Of a DNA stretch of 64,000 nt, positions 1 through 10,916 are shown one piece after another. This DNA comes from Galeopsis tetrahit. Taxonomy: Eukaryota; Streptophyta; Magnoliopsida; Lamiales; Lamiaceae. Position 1 is the first letter of the stretch. The number at the start of each line of letters is the position of its first letter. The notes under the pieces were generated by a model. The model saw nothing but the letters and a program-made list of their open reading frames with translations, searched no databases and was not told the origin of the DNA. Position numbers and translations under genes: made by a program. Where the stretch lies: the NCBI GenBank assembly GCA_963675135.1, contig OY776123.1, forward strand, positions 1,056,501 through 1,120,500, written 5' to 3'.

Positions 1-61
1 AATAATTATTAGTTAATTATATGAGTTTATTAATTTGATTTGTATTATTGTTATTATGAAG

Positions 62-136
62 GTTGGATTTAAGGATTATGAGGAAATTGATGTAATGTTT
101 ACTCAAACCGGCGGGGGAGGCATGTGCAACTATTGA
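62..136 (+). CDS. SUMO-like protein, last exon only (gene starts outside window)
   Basis: Only the terminal exon of a SUMO-like gene is present. After an acceptor at 60-61 the frame reads through 24 residues to TGA, ending in the beta-strand region typical of SUMO (Asp-Glu-Ile-Asp-like motif), then Gln-Thr-Gly-Gly and a short tail Gly-Gly-Met-Cys-Asn-Tyr. In SUMO the Gly-Gly is exposed by a SUMO protease before conjugation to lysines. The exon has the same length (75 nt) and phase as the last exon of the copy at 3179-3253, and the downstream flank is also similar, so the two are tandem duplicates. The upstream exons lie beyond the left edge, so I cannot say whether this copy is intact. Confidence 0.65.
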   Translation, partial: VGFKDYEEIDVMFTQTGGGGMCNY

Positions 137-2196
137 ACAACCATGATTTTATTATTACATTTGAGAGTGTTTATTATTTTTATTTTTATTTTGATTCAGA
201 GAGTGTTTGTTATTGAGATTCCCATCATTTGGATTTGAAATGTAATTTTGTTATAATTAATGTTATTTTTTTGTTTGTTACTTTAAATCTAATGTTGCTA
301 TATAATTTTGTAATTTTGTTATAATTAATATATTAAAATTTTGTAATTTTGTTATAATTTTGTAATTTTGTAAATTTGCTATCTTTTTTTATAAAATTAA
401 AATTTGGAATGCGATTTCAAGAAATTAACAAAATAATAAAATAATATGAATGTTAAAACATATATATAACTATTAATTTTAGTAGAATATGAACTATATC
501 ATAGCTATTTTATTTTAATTTCCGAGTAAAAAAGATCATAATTGAAAAAGGGTCGTAAGTGAATCCGACTGCCTAAAAATGTCTGGAACGTGTTAAAATG
601 TTAGTGCAATAAATCTAATATTTTTCTTTAAGGTGAAAATGCATCAACTTTCTAATAAAACAAATTTTCTGCAAGTGCAAAACTAGGACACTAACGTATT
701 TAAATGTCGTTTCGGTTTGTATTTTACGTGCACGTGCTCTATATGTTTTATTTTACTTGTGCAATTTATTCGTAATATTCATTTTAAATTAAAGGACTAT
801 TTTTGGATCTGCAATTTATAAACTTTGCCGCTTGCAAATGACCATTTTTGGAATCGGCCAAATAACATGTTTTTATTCAATTGCCATGCGTTAAAAATTA
901 ACATTTAGTTAATCTGATTCACATGTTTGCAGGTTTTTCATAAAACGGCTAGGACTGATATTGATAAAGATGGTGCGATAACAGTCATAACACTCACATT
1001 TTTTTAATAGCTTTAAGAACGAAGTTTAAAGCCCTTGTTAAAATTGACGAATCGCATAATTATTTTATAGACTTATAATTGAAAAGGAACTACGGACGTG
1101 AAAGATGAGATCCGCCAACCAAAAACCCTAATCAGATAAACTAAAAAGTGAACTATTTTTATGAAAGAATTATATGCATTATTACGACAACCTTTAAGAA
1201 TTATTTATAATCAAGAATAATTGATAACTTAAAAGTGCGAAAACTTTCTAGGTGAAGTGCAACTCACATCGAAGCTCGGACAATCCTCGCTATTGCCGAT
1301 ATAAATGTTATGTGCATTGTTAGTGCATTTTAATGTAAGTTATTACTCCCTCCGTCCAATTTTATAATGCCCATTTGGATTGGACACGGGTTTTAAGGAA
1401 AATTGATTGTAGATGAAGATGGTGATGTGCTAATAATAGTATCTTATCTCAATATATTCATGTACTCCCTCTGTCTCACAATGATAGCCACATATTCCTT
1501 TTTTGAATGTCCTAAATTATAGCCACATTTCCTTTTGTACTTTAGTATTAAATGTTTTATTGTCAATTTTACCCCTAATTTATAAGAGTAATTAATACTT
1601 AGCGGATTTTGGAGTATTAGATTTCAAGGGCAAAATGGGCACATTAGCTCAATTTGACTGCATTTATTGATTTTTCTTAATCTGTGTGCAAAGTCAAATG
1701 TGGCTATCTTTGTGGGACGGAAGGAGTACATATTATTTTTTTTAAGAAAATTATACTCCCTCGATCCACTAAAACTGTACTCATTTACTTTTTTTATCCA
1801 TTAAATGTGTGTCATCCACTCTATCTATGTACTGCATTCACTTTTTCTTAAAATCTGTGTAAAAAATATGAACACACTTTTCTTGCACAAATTGAGGAAT
1901 AATTATTGTCTTATTCTATTTAGTGAAACATCTATATTAAGTATAGTCACATATATGACTCACACCTATGACAGTTTAACTTTTTATAATTCAAATTAAG
2001 AAAAATCATCAAACCCTAAAAATAAATCTATCATCTAAAAATTTAAAATCTAATGATTAGCTAGAGGTGAGTTGTCACTCACTCACTTATTTCATTTAAA
2101 TTGCCACCAATTCTCCCATTTTAACACACAAAACCCTAGCCTTCTCTCTCTCTCTAAAATCACTCTTTGTTTCTCCCTCTCTCTCTCACACACAAG
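137..2196. other. AT-rich spacer with MITE fragments
   Basis: I see no gene here. The first ~130 bp repeat the 3' flank of the second SUMO-like copy (compare about 3254-3360). Left-end Stowaway-type termini without a visible partner occur at 1346 and 1756, and one complete element lies at 1465-1726. The last ~60 bp before 2197 are a CT-rich tract that would suit a plant 5' UTR. Confidence 0.6.
1465..1726. mobile_element. Stowaway-type MITE
   Basis: The inverted ends CTCCCTCTGTCTCACA and TGTGGGACGGAAGGAG are flanked by TA on both sides (1463-1464, 1727-1728), the expected target duplication of Stowaway/Tc1-mariner MITEs. The interior next to the ends is also inverted (tagccacat / atgtggcta). 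It has no coding capacity. It belongs to the same subfamily as the element at 52974-53238. Confidence 0.85.
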
Positions 2197-3253
2197 ATGC
2201 AGAGAGCAATGATGGTTCAAAAATTAACATTGCCTTCTTATCTCAGGTATTTTCCTTTTTTTTATTGATATATTGTGTTTTAATTCTTTTTATCGAAAAA
2301 AAGAAATATCATTGCCAGAATACAGAAAATGAGAAATGTCGGTGTTTTTTTTTTTCAAAAAATGTGCATTTATTGCAACCCTGATTTGAAAAACTTGGTT
2401 ACGATTTTTGTAAAAAAATCAGATTTGAAAAACTCAATGACTGCCTTGAGATAAAATAATTTAAATCAAACCTTAAATTGAAAAAAATTGAGTTTTGAAT
2501 TGAGACACTTATAAAATGAGTATTTATATTGAGACTCAACTTAAAAATTGAGTCTTGATATGAAATTCTTCCCAAAATAGGCTCTCTACACCAATCCGTA
2601 AACGAATAATATATACACAAAACATGCACATTTTAATGTCAATTAATTATTCTTCTTTCCGCCAATTTACCCTTAAAACTCACTAAAATTTGCTTAATTA
2701 AGAGTAATGTATAGTTTTAATTTCATCAAACTCTTATTTAAAGTTTCAAAGTAATTAATTAAGAGTATAGTATGAAGTTAATATTTTTCTTCAAATTGCA
2801 GGATGGAAGTCGATACTTCTTCGCAGTTCATAAGGACGCAAAAGTAAGGGTTTTAATACGCCTTTTGTAATAAAAGGCAGGATATGGACTTTACAACGGC
2901 AGTATTCCTCTACGATGGGAAACGCCTTCCTATGGATCAGACCGTTAATGAAGTAATTAAATCTGTTTCACTTTTCGTATTCTACGTGCTTTTTTCCATT
3001 TTGCACAATTACAATTATATATTTTAAACAAAACTTGTGCAAGATTGTCTCACTAAATATATTTTTGCATGGAAAACAAAAGTGTGCATTTTTACAAGAC
3101 AATCTTGCACAAATTTTGATGATTTTTTTAACATATTGTATAATAATTATTAATTTGATTTGTATTATTATTATGAAGGTTGGATTGAAGGATTATGATG
3201 AAATTGATGTAATGTTTACTCACACCGGCGGGGGAGGCATGTACAACTATTGA
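2197..3253 (+). pseudogene. SUMO-like gene with two frame breaks
   Basis: Three exons match the - strand SUMO-like gene at 6061-7840: 2197-2246, 2802-2952 and 3179-3253, all with GT/AG borders. The SUMO fold is readable: a KINIAFLSQ strand, then DGSRYFFAVHKDAK, then TAVFLYDGKRL (the typical FxFDGxRL core), then DEIDVMFTHTGGGG with a short MYNY tail. Two breaks are visible. The only ATG (2197) is out of frame with the conserved reading of exon 1. Exon 2 is 151 nt instead of 150, with one extra base in the T-run at 2863-2866 that puts a stop right after it. If expressed as read it would make a short unrelated peptide. It is probably a pseudogene; sequencing error in a homopolymer is the alternative. 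No corrected sequence is implied. Confidence 0.65.
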
Positions 3254-4519
3254 ACTACAATGATTTTATTATTACAATTGAGAGTGTTTGTTATTTAGAT
3301 TCCCATCATTTGGATTTGATTTGTAATTTTGTTATAATTAATGTTATTTTTATGTTTAATGTTATACTTGTGTTGCCATCTAATAATGTAGCACAACGAT
3401 GAAAAAAATATAAAATTTTAACGAAACTCGTTTATTCAACAGAATACAGGATTAAGCGATAAAAATGAAGATAATATTCCGTAATTTTGTGCATATGAAG
3501 TGTCGTTGTTGTGCAAATGGAGTGATTATTTTTTTATGCACAACAATGTCAAAAGCAATAAACACAAACTTAATTAAACAATAATTATACGAAAGTGACA
3601 TCGTGTGTGGAAACAAGAGAGTATTAATGTAAGCAAGAACAAATAATTCCAAAAGACAATGAAAAGAAATATTGTGTAATAAAGTTTGAATAGGGTAAAA
3701 CTCATTTCACTTTAAATTTTTTAAGTATTTATTTTTTCAATATACGTCATAGTTAGAGTGTTCAATTTACATTATTTTTTTATTTAATTTACATCATTAT
3801 TAATTGCTGGAAAACTTTTAAATTCGTCGGAAATGTGAGCATGTGCATGGTTCGCACATGTCCCAAAATAGAGATACATAGTGCGTGTAAGAAACCTGCC
3901 GAAAATATAAATGAATAATCTCTAGATACACAAAACATGCACATTTTAATGTGAAATAATTATTCTTCTTTCTGTCAATTACCCTTAAACTCACTAAAAA
4001 TTGCTTAAATTATTCTTACTTTGATTAAAAGTTAATTAACAATATTATTAAACAAATATGACCGGGAATGATTTTGGTTCCACACAGATTTATGTAAATT
4101 AAATCTGAAAATTTTCAAATTTATGTGTTGATGGATTTTAGGATCTCAGATGAATTATATATTTTGGTTTGTAAAACAATTAAAAATTCAAAAAAAAAAA
4201 AAAATCAGATTTACACATTTTCAGTTTTTTTTTTTTTTTAGAATTTTTAATATTTAGAATTTTCACTTTTAATTTAAAGAATTATGTTTTTTAGAATTTT
4301 TTATTTTAATTTACAACACGTAAAATGAAATTATTCAAACTTAAATTCTGTAAAGTGGATAATTAGCCGGAATTTCCAATTCATTCCACATGTGCGTGCC
4401 GCACACTCACATTTCCGACGAATTTGAAAGTTTTCCGACAATGAGAACGTAAATTGGACAAAAAAGAATGTAAATTGAACGAACACCGCATAAAATATAT
4501 AAATTGAAAAAATAAATAC
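3254..4519. other. AT-rich spacer
   Basis: The first ~110 bp match the flank after the first SUMO-like exon (137-260), part of the tandem duplication. Two inverted stretches around 3690-3850 and 4390-4540 (both mention of 'aaattcgtcggaaatgtgag' type sequence, once in each orientation) suggest a decayed foldback element of about 0.8 kb. I see no gene. Confidence 0.45.
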
Positions 4520-5790
4520 TTAAAGATTTAAACTGAAACATGGTATATAAAATTGTTTCTAAAGTTTTGAGCAATAGAGAAAGAGGTGTTGTCGATGCTA
4601 ATTGATGATGCACAATCTGCATTTATTTTTTGTCACAATATTCAGGATAATGTGTTGATAGCTTTTAAAATTATACATGCCAATGAAGAATCGCAAGGCC
4701 GGTTGGATGGGCGACGTGGCAATTAAAATCGACATAAGTAAGGCCTACGACAGAGTTGATTGGGATTATCTGGACAAAATGATGGGGCGTATGGGATTCT
4801 CGGAGAGATGGAGGCCATGGATGATGATGTGTGTGAGGTCGGTTCAATACACGATCCAAGTGAACGAAGATGGGGTGGGACCGATATTTCCAGGTAGGGG
4901 ACTGCGACAGGGTGATCCCCTATCGTCGTACCTATTTCTTATTTGTGCCGAGGGCCTCTCAGCTGCTATGAATCATGCAAATGCGGTAGGGGGTTTGCAT
5001 GGCAATAAGATATATCGTCGGGCACTGAGTGTATCCCACCTTTTATTTGCGGATGACTGCTTTATTTTTTGCAAAGCCACAGTTGATGAATGTCATTATT
5101 TGCGTCAATTATTATACAGTTATGCAGCTGTATCGTGGCAAGATGTGAACTACGCCAAATCTGGTGTTTTCTTTAGCAAAAACGTCTCGGGTGCTACTCG
5201 GTCCTAGTTGTGTGTTGTCCTCAATATTCACTCCCCGTTAAATACAGGGAAATACTTGGGATTACCATCTCTAGCTGGTGGACCGAAACAAAAGGGGCAT
5301 ATTCAATTACATCAAAGAGAAATTATGACAACGGCTGCAAGGGTGGAGGGGTCGGTAGGTAGCTATCTAAAGCGGGGAAAGAGATTTTGATCAAAGCGGC
5401 AGCACAGACAATTCCAACTTACTGCATGATGACCTTTCTATTGCCGACCACTTTGATTAATGAGCTGCAGGTAATGCTTAATAAATTTTGGTGGGGAAAT
5501 AATAGGGAAGCCTCGAAGGAGATTAATTGGATGCGCTGGGAGAAGGTGTGTGTTTGGAAAGAGGCGGGAGGTAGAAGATTTCGTGACCTACACCAGTTTT
5601 ATATTCTACTGCCAAAATTTTCTAGTGAAAATTGTATTTGTCAAAAGGGGTGCCAATAACATGGCACACAAATTTGCTCGAGCTTTCCATTTTTACGAGA
5701 GCTCTTTTTGTTGGATCGACCCGTCAAACTTTGTGGTTGGGCTTCCCGTTAAAATGAAACAAACCAAAAGTTATAAGTTTAATTGTTTGC
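4520..5790 (+). mobile_element. Decayed L1-type LINE: reverse transcriptase and RNase H remnants
   Basis: This is a 5'-truncated non-LTR retrotransposon. A reverse transcriptase starts near 4530 (NMVYKIVSKVLSNR, then DDAQSAF), shifts frame near 4677, and continues as VAIKIDISKAYDRVDWDYL, GLRQGDPLSSYLFLICAEGL and the catalytic box HLLFADDCFIF (FADD at about 5050-5062). It stops at 5205-5207, then resumes in other frames as NTGKYLGLPSLAGG (5235-5280) and the thumb/connection part IPTYCMMTFLLP...FWWGNNRE (5410-5510). A piece of the terminal RNase H (GANNMAHKFARAF, about 5650-5690) follows after a large internal deletion. RT copies RNA at the target site in living elements. At least three frame changes mean this copy is dead. 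Confidence 0.88.
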
Positions 5791-6060
5791 TTACTTGTTA
5801 ATTATTTTATTTACTTGTTTCGTTTGGTAAATTTCTTCTTGAAAATCCAAAACAAACATTATTTGCTTCCATAATTCCATGACGGACATATAACATTGAT
5901 CGATGATTCACTACTTTACTAGATTTACGGTCGATACTATTTGGTCAAATATCAAAATACTTCGATCTCATCCATTAAAACACGAAAATACAATCTAGCA
6001 ATTACATATGAAATCCAAATAATAGGAATTTAAATAACAATTTATATTACATTAAAATAT

Positions 6061-7840
6061 TCAAACTTCATGAAGTAGCCTCTTTTGTTGCACTTGTGAA
6101 AGGAGTCTTCTTCCCCCGCCAGTTTGAGAAATCATTACATCTGTTACATCTTGGTCCACCAATCCAGCCTTTCATAATACAATTCAAATAATTAATATCC
6201 AACTTTATTAATAATTAATGAATGACTCTGTTTCATAAAGTTCGTCGCATCTCTCATTTGTATAGAATTAAGGGACATATTTCTTTTACACATTTACCCC
6301 TCATTAATTTTTCTCTCTTCCCATTGACCTTTTATTTCTATCACACTTTTACCTTTTGAAGGAAAGTGAGAGAATTGAAAATGAATTATTAATATATTTC
6401 CAATTAAAAGTGATATTGTAGGAGTTACAAAGGGGCAGTTTAGGAAAATTCGTGGTAGAAATAGAAAAAATGATAAACTTTTTGAAATAAAAATAAAAAT
6501 CAAATGAAACAAACTTTATGAAACGGATGGAGTAATTAACATGTTAAAAATGCATAGAAACTTGTATGCCATGGTCTTGTAAAAGTGATACTTCTTCCGT
6601 TTCAGATCAATTTTGACACTGATATGCGCACGGAAAAAAATGATAAATTAAGAGTATTATGTAAGAAAATGCAATGATATAAAGAGTAAATAAGTGAGAA
6701 TTGAGAAATCTCATTTTTAATATAATTAGGTAAGTGAAATAATTTTCCATTATATATGTGCAATAATAAAGCAAAAAAAAAAAAAAGCATTACATATATT
6801 TAGTAAGGGATGTTTATTTAAAGGGCCTAGTCAACATAAAATCTCATTTAAAAAATCTTCCTTCTTAATTTTTTTATTTAAATGGCCCTCTTTATTTAAT
6901 GATATGGAACAGCCGATGATAAATTTATTATTTACTATCTGATGAATTACGTAAAAAATTCACTATCTGATTTCATATCAAAATCGAGATTAATTACCTG
7001 TGCAACCGTGTCTCGGTTACGAAGACGTTTGCCTTCAAAGATGAAAATTGCAGTTTCATATTCCATTTGTGTTTTGCTACAAAAAGCTTTTACTAACTCC
7101 TGGATTTTGGTCTGCTCCTTACATCTAAAACATGTTCGGTCTCCATCCTGCAATAAAAAAAAAACAATACGACATCCGTTTCATAAAGTTAGTCGCACTT
7201 GTTATTTTCAACAGAATTAAAAAATATATATTTTTGACATATTATTAATTTTTTTTTTTCATTAAGACAAAAATTAATATAGAAAAAGTAAAATGTCAAT
7301 TTACCTTGTCAAGAGGGAGAAAATAGTATACATTAATATATTTTCAATAAAAAAGAGATATTGTAGAAATTAAATAAAGGTGGTTTAGGGAGATTCGTGA
7401 AAAAAATATATAGTAAAAGCGACTAACTCTTTAAAATAAGATCTAAGACCAAAAACGACAAACTTTTTGAAATAATATTAATTATAAAAGCAAAAAGTGA
7501 TATTTTTGCAACCTTATAAAATTAATTAGTAAAGGGAAGAAAAAAGTACGTACTATTACTTTAATTTCACCAAAATATTGTGGTAAAGGATTTCGTATTT
7601 GTAGTGCAAATTTAAAATATAAATAAGCTAGTTCTTTTTTTCTTTTTTTTTTGACGAATAAAATCAAGCATATATATATGTTTTCCATGCGTATATATAT
7701 TTATAATGCACGATTTAATCACATAATAAAACACACAAAAAATGGAAATTAAGGAGAAAAAAATTAAAATAATTAACCTGAGAGCTGAAGCAAACCCTAA
7801 TTTGATTTTCCTCCTCAGGGCTCAAAGGCACGTCTTCCAT
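6061..7840 (-). CDS. Small ubiquitin-like modifier (SUMO-like) protein, divergent, 106 aa
   Basis: Three exons on the - strand, 7840-7778, 7147-6998 and 6168-6061, are joined by GT-AG introns in phase 0 and give 106 residues. The layout is a short acidic N-terminus (MEDVPLSPEEENQI), strand RVCFSSQ, DGDRTCFRCKEQTKIQELV (beta2-alpha1), TAIFIFEGKRL (the FxFDGxRL core), and DQDVTDVMISQTGG with the di-Gly at residues 88-89, followed by a basic 17-residue tail. SUMO is processed after Gly-Gly by ULP proteases and linked to target lysines by the SAE/SCE enzymes. The intact frame, splice sites and C-terminal motif suggest function. The surface is far from canonical SUMO1/2, and no N-terminal psi-Lys-x-Glu chain site is visible. 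Intron 2 holds a MITE (6224-6532) and intron 1 a related fragment. A TATA box and untranslated leader lie upstream (8230-8449). Confidence 0.75.
6224..6532. mobile_element. Stowaway-like MITE inside intron 2 of the SUMO-like gene
   Basis: The ends CTCTGTTTCATAAAGTT and ACTTTATGAAACGGATGGAG are inverted copies, and a TA follows the right end. The interior carries no ORF. A degenerate relative with the same 'cgtttcataaagtt' start occurs at about 7169 in the first intron. Confidence 0.7.
7169..7470. mobile_element. Degenerate MITE in intron 1 of the SUMO-like gene
   Basis: The left end (atccgtttcataaagttagtcgcact) resembles the element at 6224-6532 and the right part repeats 'cgac(t/a)aac..tttgaaataa' in inverted form. 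The termini are eroded, so the boundaries are approximate. Confidence 0.45.
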
Positions 7841-8442
7841 CTTCTGCTGTGTGTAAGCAAGAAACAATAAATTGAAAATAAAAATAAAATAATTAAAATT
7901 GTATGTAATTATATATTTTTTCAAATTTTTAATTGAAATTTTAAACCATTAAATTAGAACAAATTAAAGTCAAAATTTTGTTCAATTGCACTATAAGTGC
8001 AATTATAGTGCACACAAGTGTAACATACTCTATTATATATATTTATTGATCTTGTTTACTGATCTTATAACCCTTTAAAAAAATTGATGCTCGACATATA
8101 TATAATTTTATCACGACTTTTTCGACAAAAGTAAATGAGTACTATCCCAATATTCTTAACTTTTAATGCAATCAAAAGAAAACAAATTCACAAAAGAAAT
8201 TAACTAAAGGAGGGTAAGGCAAGGGTAGGACCTCGTTGAATTGATGTTGCTAGCCGAATTGATCCTCGTCGGCGTTGGTCGTACCTTGTAGTCGTCGAAT
8301 TGAAAACCCTAGACTAGCGGCGCAATATTTCGAAGAGAAATTACTTCATTGGTCACATATGTAGACTTTTTTTCTTCATTCCTTTATCGGAAGCGAAGGG
8401 TTTTTCTTATCAGGCACTGTTTTATTTCTCGGCCCAAGTCGT

Positions 8443-8449
8443 TTATATA
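8443..8449 (-). promoter_or_regulatory. Probable TATA box of the SUMO-like gene
   Basis: On the - strand a TATATAA motif is followed by about 200 bp of GC-richer leader-like sequence (8230-8415) containing 'aaaaccctt' and 'aaccctag' telo-box-like motifs, which are common in plant leaders. A possible donor (GAG/GTCCTA, about 8230) and an acceptor (CACACAG, about 7846) just before the ATG would make an intron in the 5' untranslated region. This is inference from composition; no transcript was seen. Confidence 0.4.
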
Positions 8450-9358
8450 GAAGCCCGTTTGCTTCAGCCCATTTTTTACGACTTTTGTATTGCTTACCGT
8501 TGATTATCGACACTGTCACCGAATTGATTGGTCTTGTTCATCAAAATCTTTATCTAAATATTCATGCACTCCTATAATACACCTACATATCAATTTTCAT
8601 ACAACATCGATCACTACTTTATTCACATTCCTACTTTTCTTTCCCTCTTTCATTTTCTCTCTTACTTTCCTTCCACCCCACATTAATATTTCTTGTACTT
8701 TTCTTGCACTCAATTATTATTGCGCTAACTAACTAACAATGATAAAATAATACAATCATTTTGTATTTGACATAAAGACTTTCCTCAAACCCTTTCTATT
8801 CCTATCAATGGACTCCTGACGTGTACAAATGAGTGTGGTTCGTTTACTCGGGATTACAACTCATTTTTACTCAATGGATACAAAATATCCGCCTCTACTT
8901 TTTCATCCTTTTACCAAAAACATATTTACTTACTCTTCACTGATTCATCTTTTTCTATCATCACATCATCCTCATCACATACACTACCATCTCTAAATCC
9001 ACATGTTTGTTGTGTACAAACAAAGATTCACCGTGTTTAGTGTGTACAAAACTCATCGAGGAGAGAAAATCATGAAGAGCAATGTACTATATATATGTCC
9101 GCAAAGTTTGTTTGAGACCATAAATTGACTTATGAAGCTTACAAACATAGTTTGAAAAAAAAAATAGGTCCTCTAGCAGTTTCTTCATGCAGAGACGAGT
9201 TTTCTCAATCTCTTATGCAATATTTCATATAAAATTTTATTTTAGTTGAAATATCATAATGTATTTTATATTAATTTTTATTCATATATACTGACTTGAA
9301 AATTATTTATTAAGTTGAATTATTGTTATCTACTTATGTTAATATATATTAATAAATA

Positions 9359-9800
9359 TGTATGCAAAATATAAAAATATGTTTGGGAAATGGGGTAGAA
9401 GTAATACTAAGACTTGCATAGGGGTGCGAAAATATACCGAAATAAATTTTGGTATATATTGAGTTTTTTCGTATTAAAAAAATATCGAAATTTTCGACAC
9501 GATAACGATATGGAAAATAATCATAACGTGGTATTTTGGTATATCAAAACAAAATTGGTATTTGGTATGAAACAGTGTACCGAAATACTAATAAAATAAT
9601 AATTTTACAATATAATTTATTATTTTATATTATTTTTAAATTAAAATAACTTTAAAATTTAAATAAAATAACCTTAAATATTTAATTTCGGTATAAAATA
9701 TATATGCTTCAATATTTTTGGTATGAATTAGTATATTAGTATTTCAGTATGAAATGATGGTTCAATATTTTCGGTAGGAACTAGAAATCGAACCAAAAAA
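9359..9800. repeat. First copy of a ~440-bp direct duplication (truncated hAT-type element plus flank)
   Basis: Nearly identical to 10145-10560, including about 60 bp of non-element flank before the terminal TAGGGGTGCG. Both copies carry the same GACTTGCA before the element, so they arose by duplication of an already inserted element rather than two insertions. This copy lacks the right terminus and diverges after about 9800. Confidence 0.75.
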
Positions 9801-9864
9801 TTTTGTCTTTAATCTTAAAGTCTTAGAGTGGATTGTCCTATTCTGTTTTTTCCCCTATATATTA

Positions 9865-10135
9865 CTCCCTCCGTCCCGCTATAAACTTCCCCTTTTTTCT
9901 TTTTTTTTTGGTGTTTTGATTAAGAAATATGATAAAATAATAGATAAAGTATAAGTGATGTGATGGTGAGAGAGAAAATAATAGATGAGTATTAGATGAA
10001 GTATGATAAAATAATAGATAAAGTAGGAGTGATGTGATTGGGAGAGAGAAAATAATATGCCAAAAATGGAATGAGAAACTTATAGTGGGACATCCATAAA
10101 AGGAAAGTGGGAAACTTATAGTGAGACGGAGGGAG
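9865..10135. mobile_element. Stowaway-type MITE
   Basis: The ends CTCCCTCCGTCCCGCTATAA and the inverted TTATAGTGAGACGGAGGGAG are flanked by TA. It shares the subfamily interior with 48815-49095 (gttttgattaagaaat, gtgatgtgat, gagagagaaaataat). Confidence 0.9.
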
Positions 10136-10204
10136 TAATAAATATGTATGCAAAATATAAAAATATGTTTGGGAAATGGGGCAGAAGTAATACTAAGACT
10201 TGCA

Positions 10205-10631
10205 TAGGGGTGCGAAAATATACCGAAATAAATTTTGGTATATATTGAGTTTTTTCGTATCGAAAAAATATCGAAATTTTCGACACGATAACAATATGGA
10301 AAATAATCATAAAGTAATATTTTGGTATTTGGTATGAAAGGTGTACCTAAATATTAATAAAATAATAATTTTACAATATAATTTATTATTTTATTTATAT
10401 TATTTTTTAAATTAAAATAACTTTAAAATTTAAATAAAATAACCTTAAATATTTAATTTCGATATAAAATATATATGCTTCAATTGGTATATTAGTATTT
10501 CAGTATGAAATGATGGTTCAATATTTTCGGTAGGAACTAGAAATCGAACCAAAATTTTCGATATGAGTATAGATTTTTTCAATATCGAAATTTTTAGTAT
10601 AGTTCGGTATACCGTATCGAAACCACCTCTA
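10205..10631. mobile_element. Non-autonomous hAT-type element
   Basis: It begins TAGGGGTGCGAAAATAT and ends ATCGAAACCACCTCTA. The flanks GACTTGCA (10197-10204) and GACTTGTG (10632-10639) agree in 6 of 8 bases, as an aged 8-bp hAT target duplication would. The interior is AT-rich with inverted 'accgaaataaatttt / aaattttcgatat' blocks and no ORF. Confidence 0.65.
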
Positions 10632-10916
10632 GACTTGTGCCACTTCACCTCGAAGCATGGGACAGGACGACCCAAACAACACGAGTCGGGTCGGGTTAAA
10701 TAAAATTATCATCAAACGACGCCGTACTCATGGCTTCCCCCTTTCTTCAACCGTCAAAATGTTGTGGAATCAGCTCAGACTGATGAGCAATTCATCGCTC
10801 GATCATCATCCTTGATGATACATCGAAGAATTGTTCAATCGTCTCTGAATTACAAATTTACAAATAAACGCAAATCCTACACTGAATTTGAACAATAAAG
10901 GAGCTGAAGAAAAGGG

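Larger units (their letters stand above)
8460..10916. other. Repeat-rich spacer before the DUF726 gene
   Basis: The stretch holds a duplicated hAT-type element with its flank (9359-9800 and 10145-10631), a Stowaway MITE between the copies (9865-10135), and otherwise AT-rich sequence. About 10640-10916 is GC-richer and probably contains the promoter and 5' UTR of the gene starting at 10917. No coding exon was recognised. Confidence 0.55.

Noticed and set aside
5208..5801. Three short open frames in a row that look like small genes
   Set aside because: They are frame-shifted parts of the same LINE reverse transcriptase and RNase H, not separate genes.
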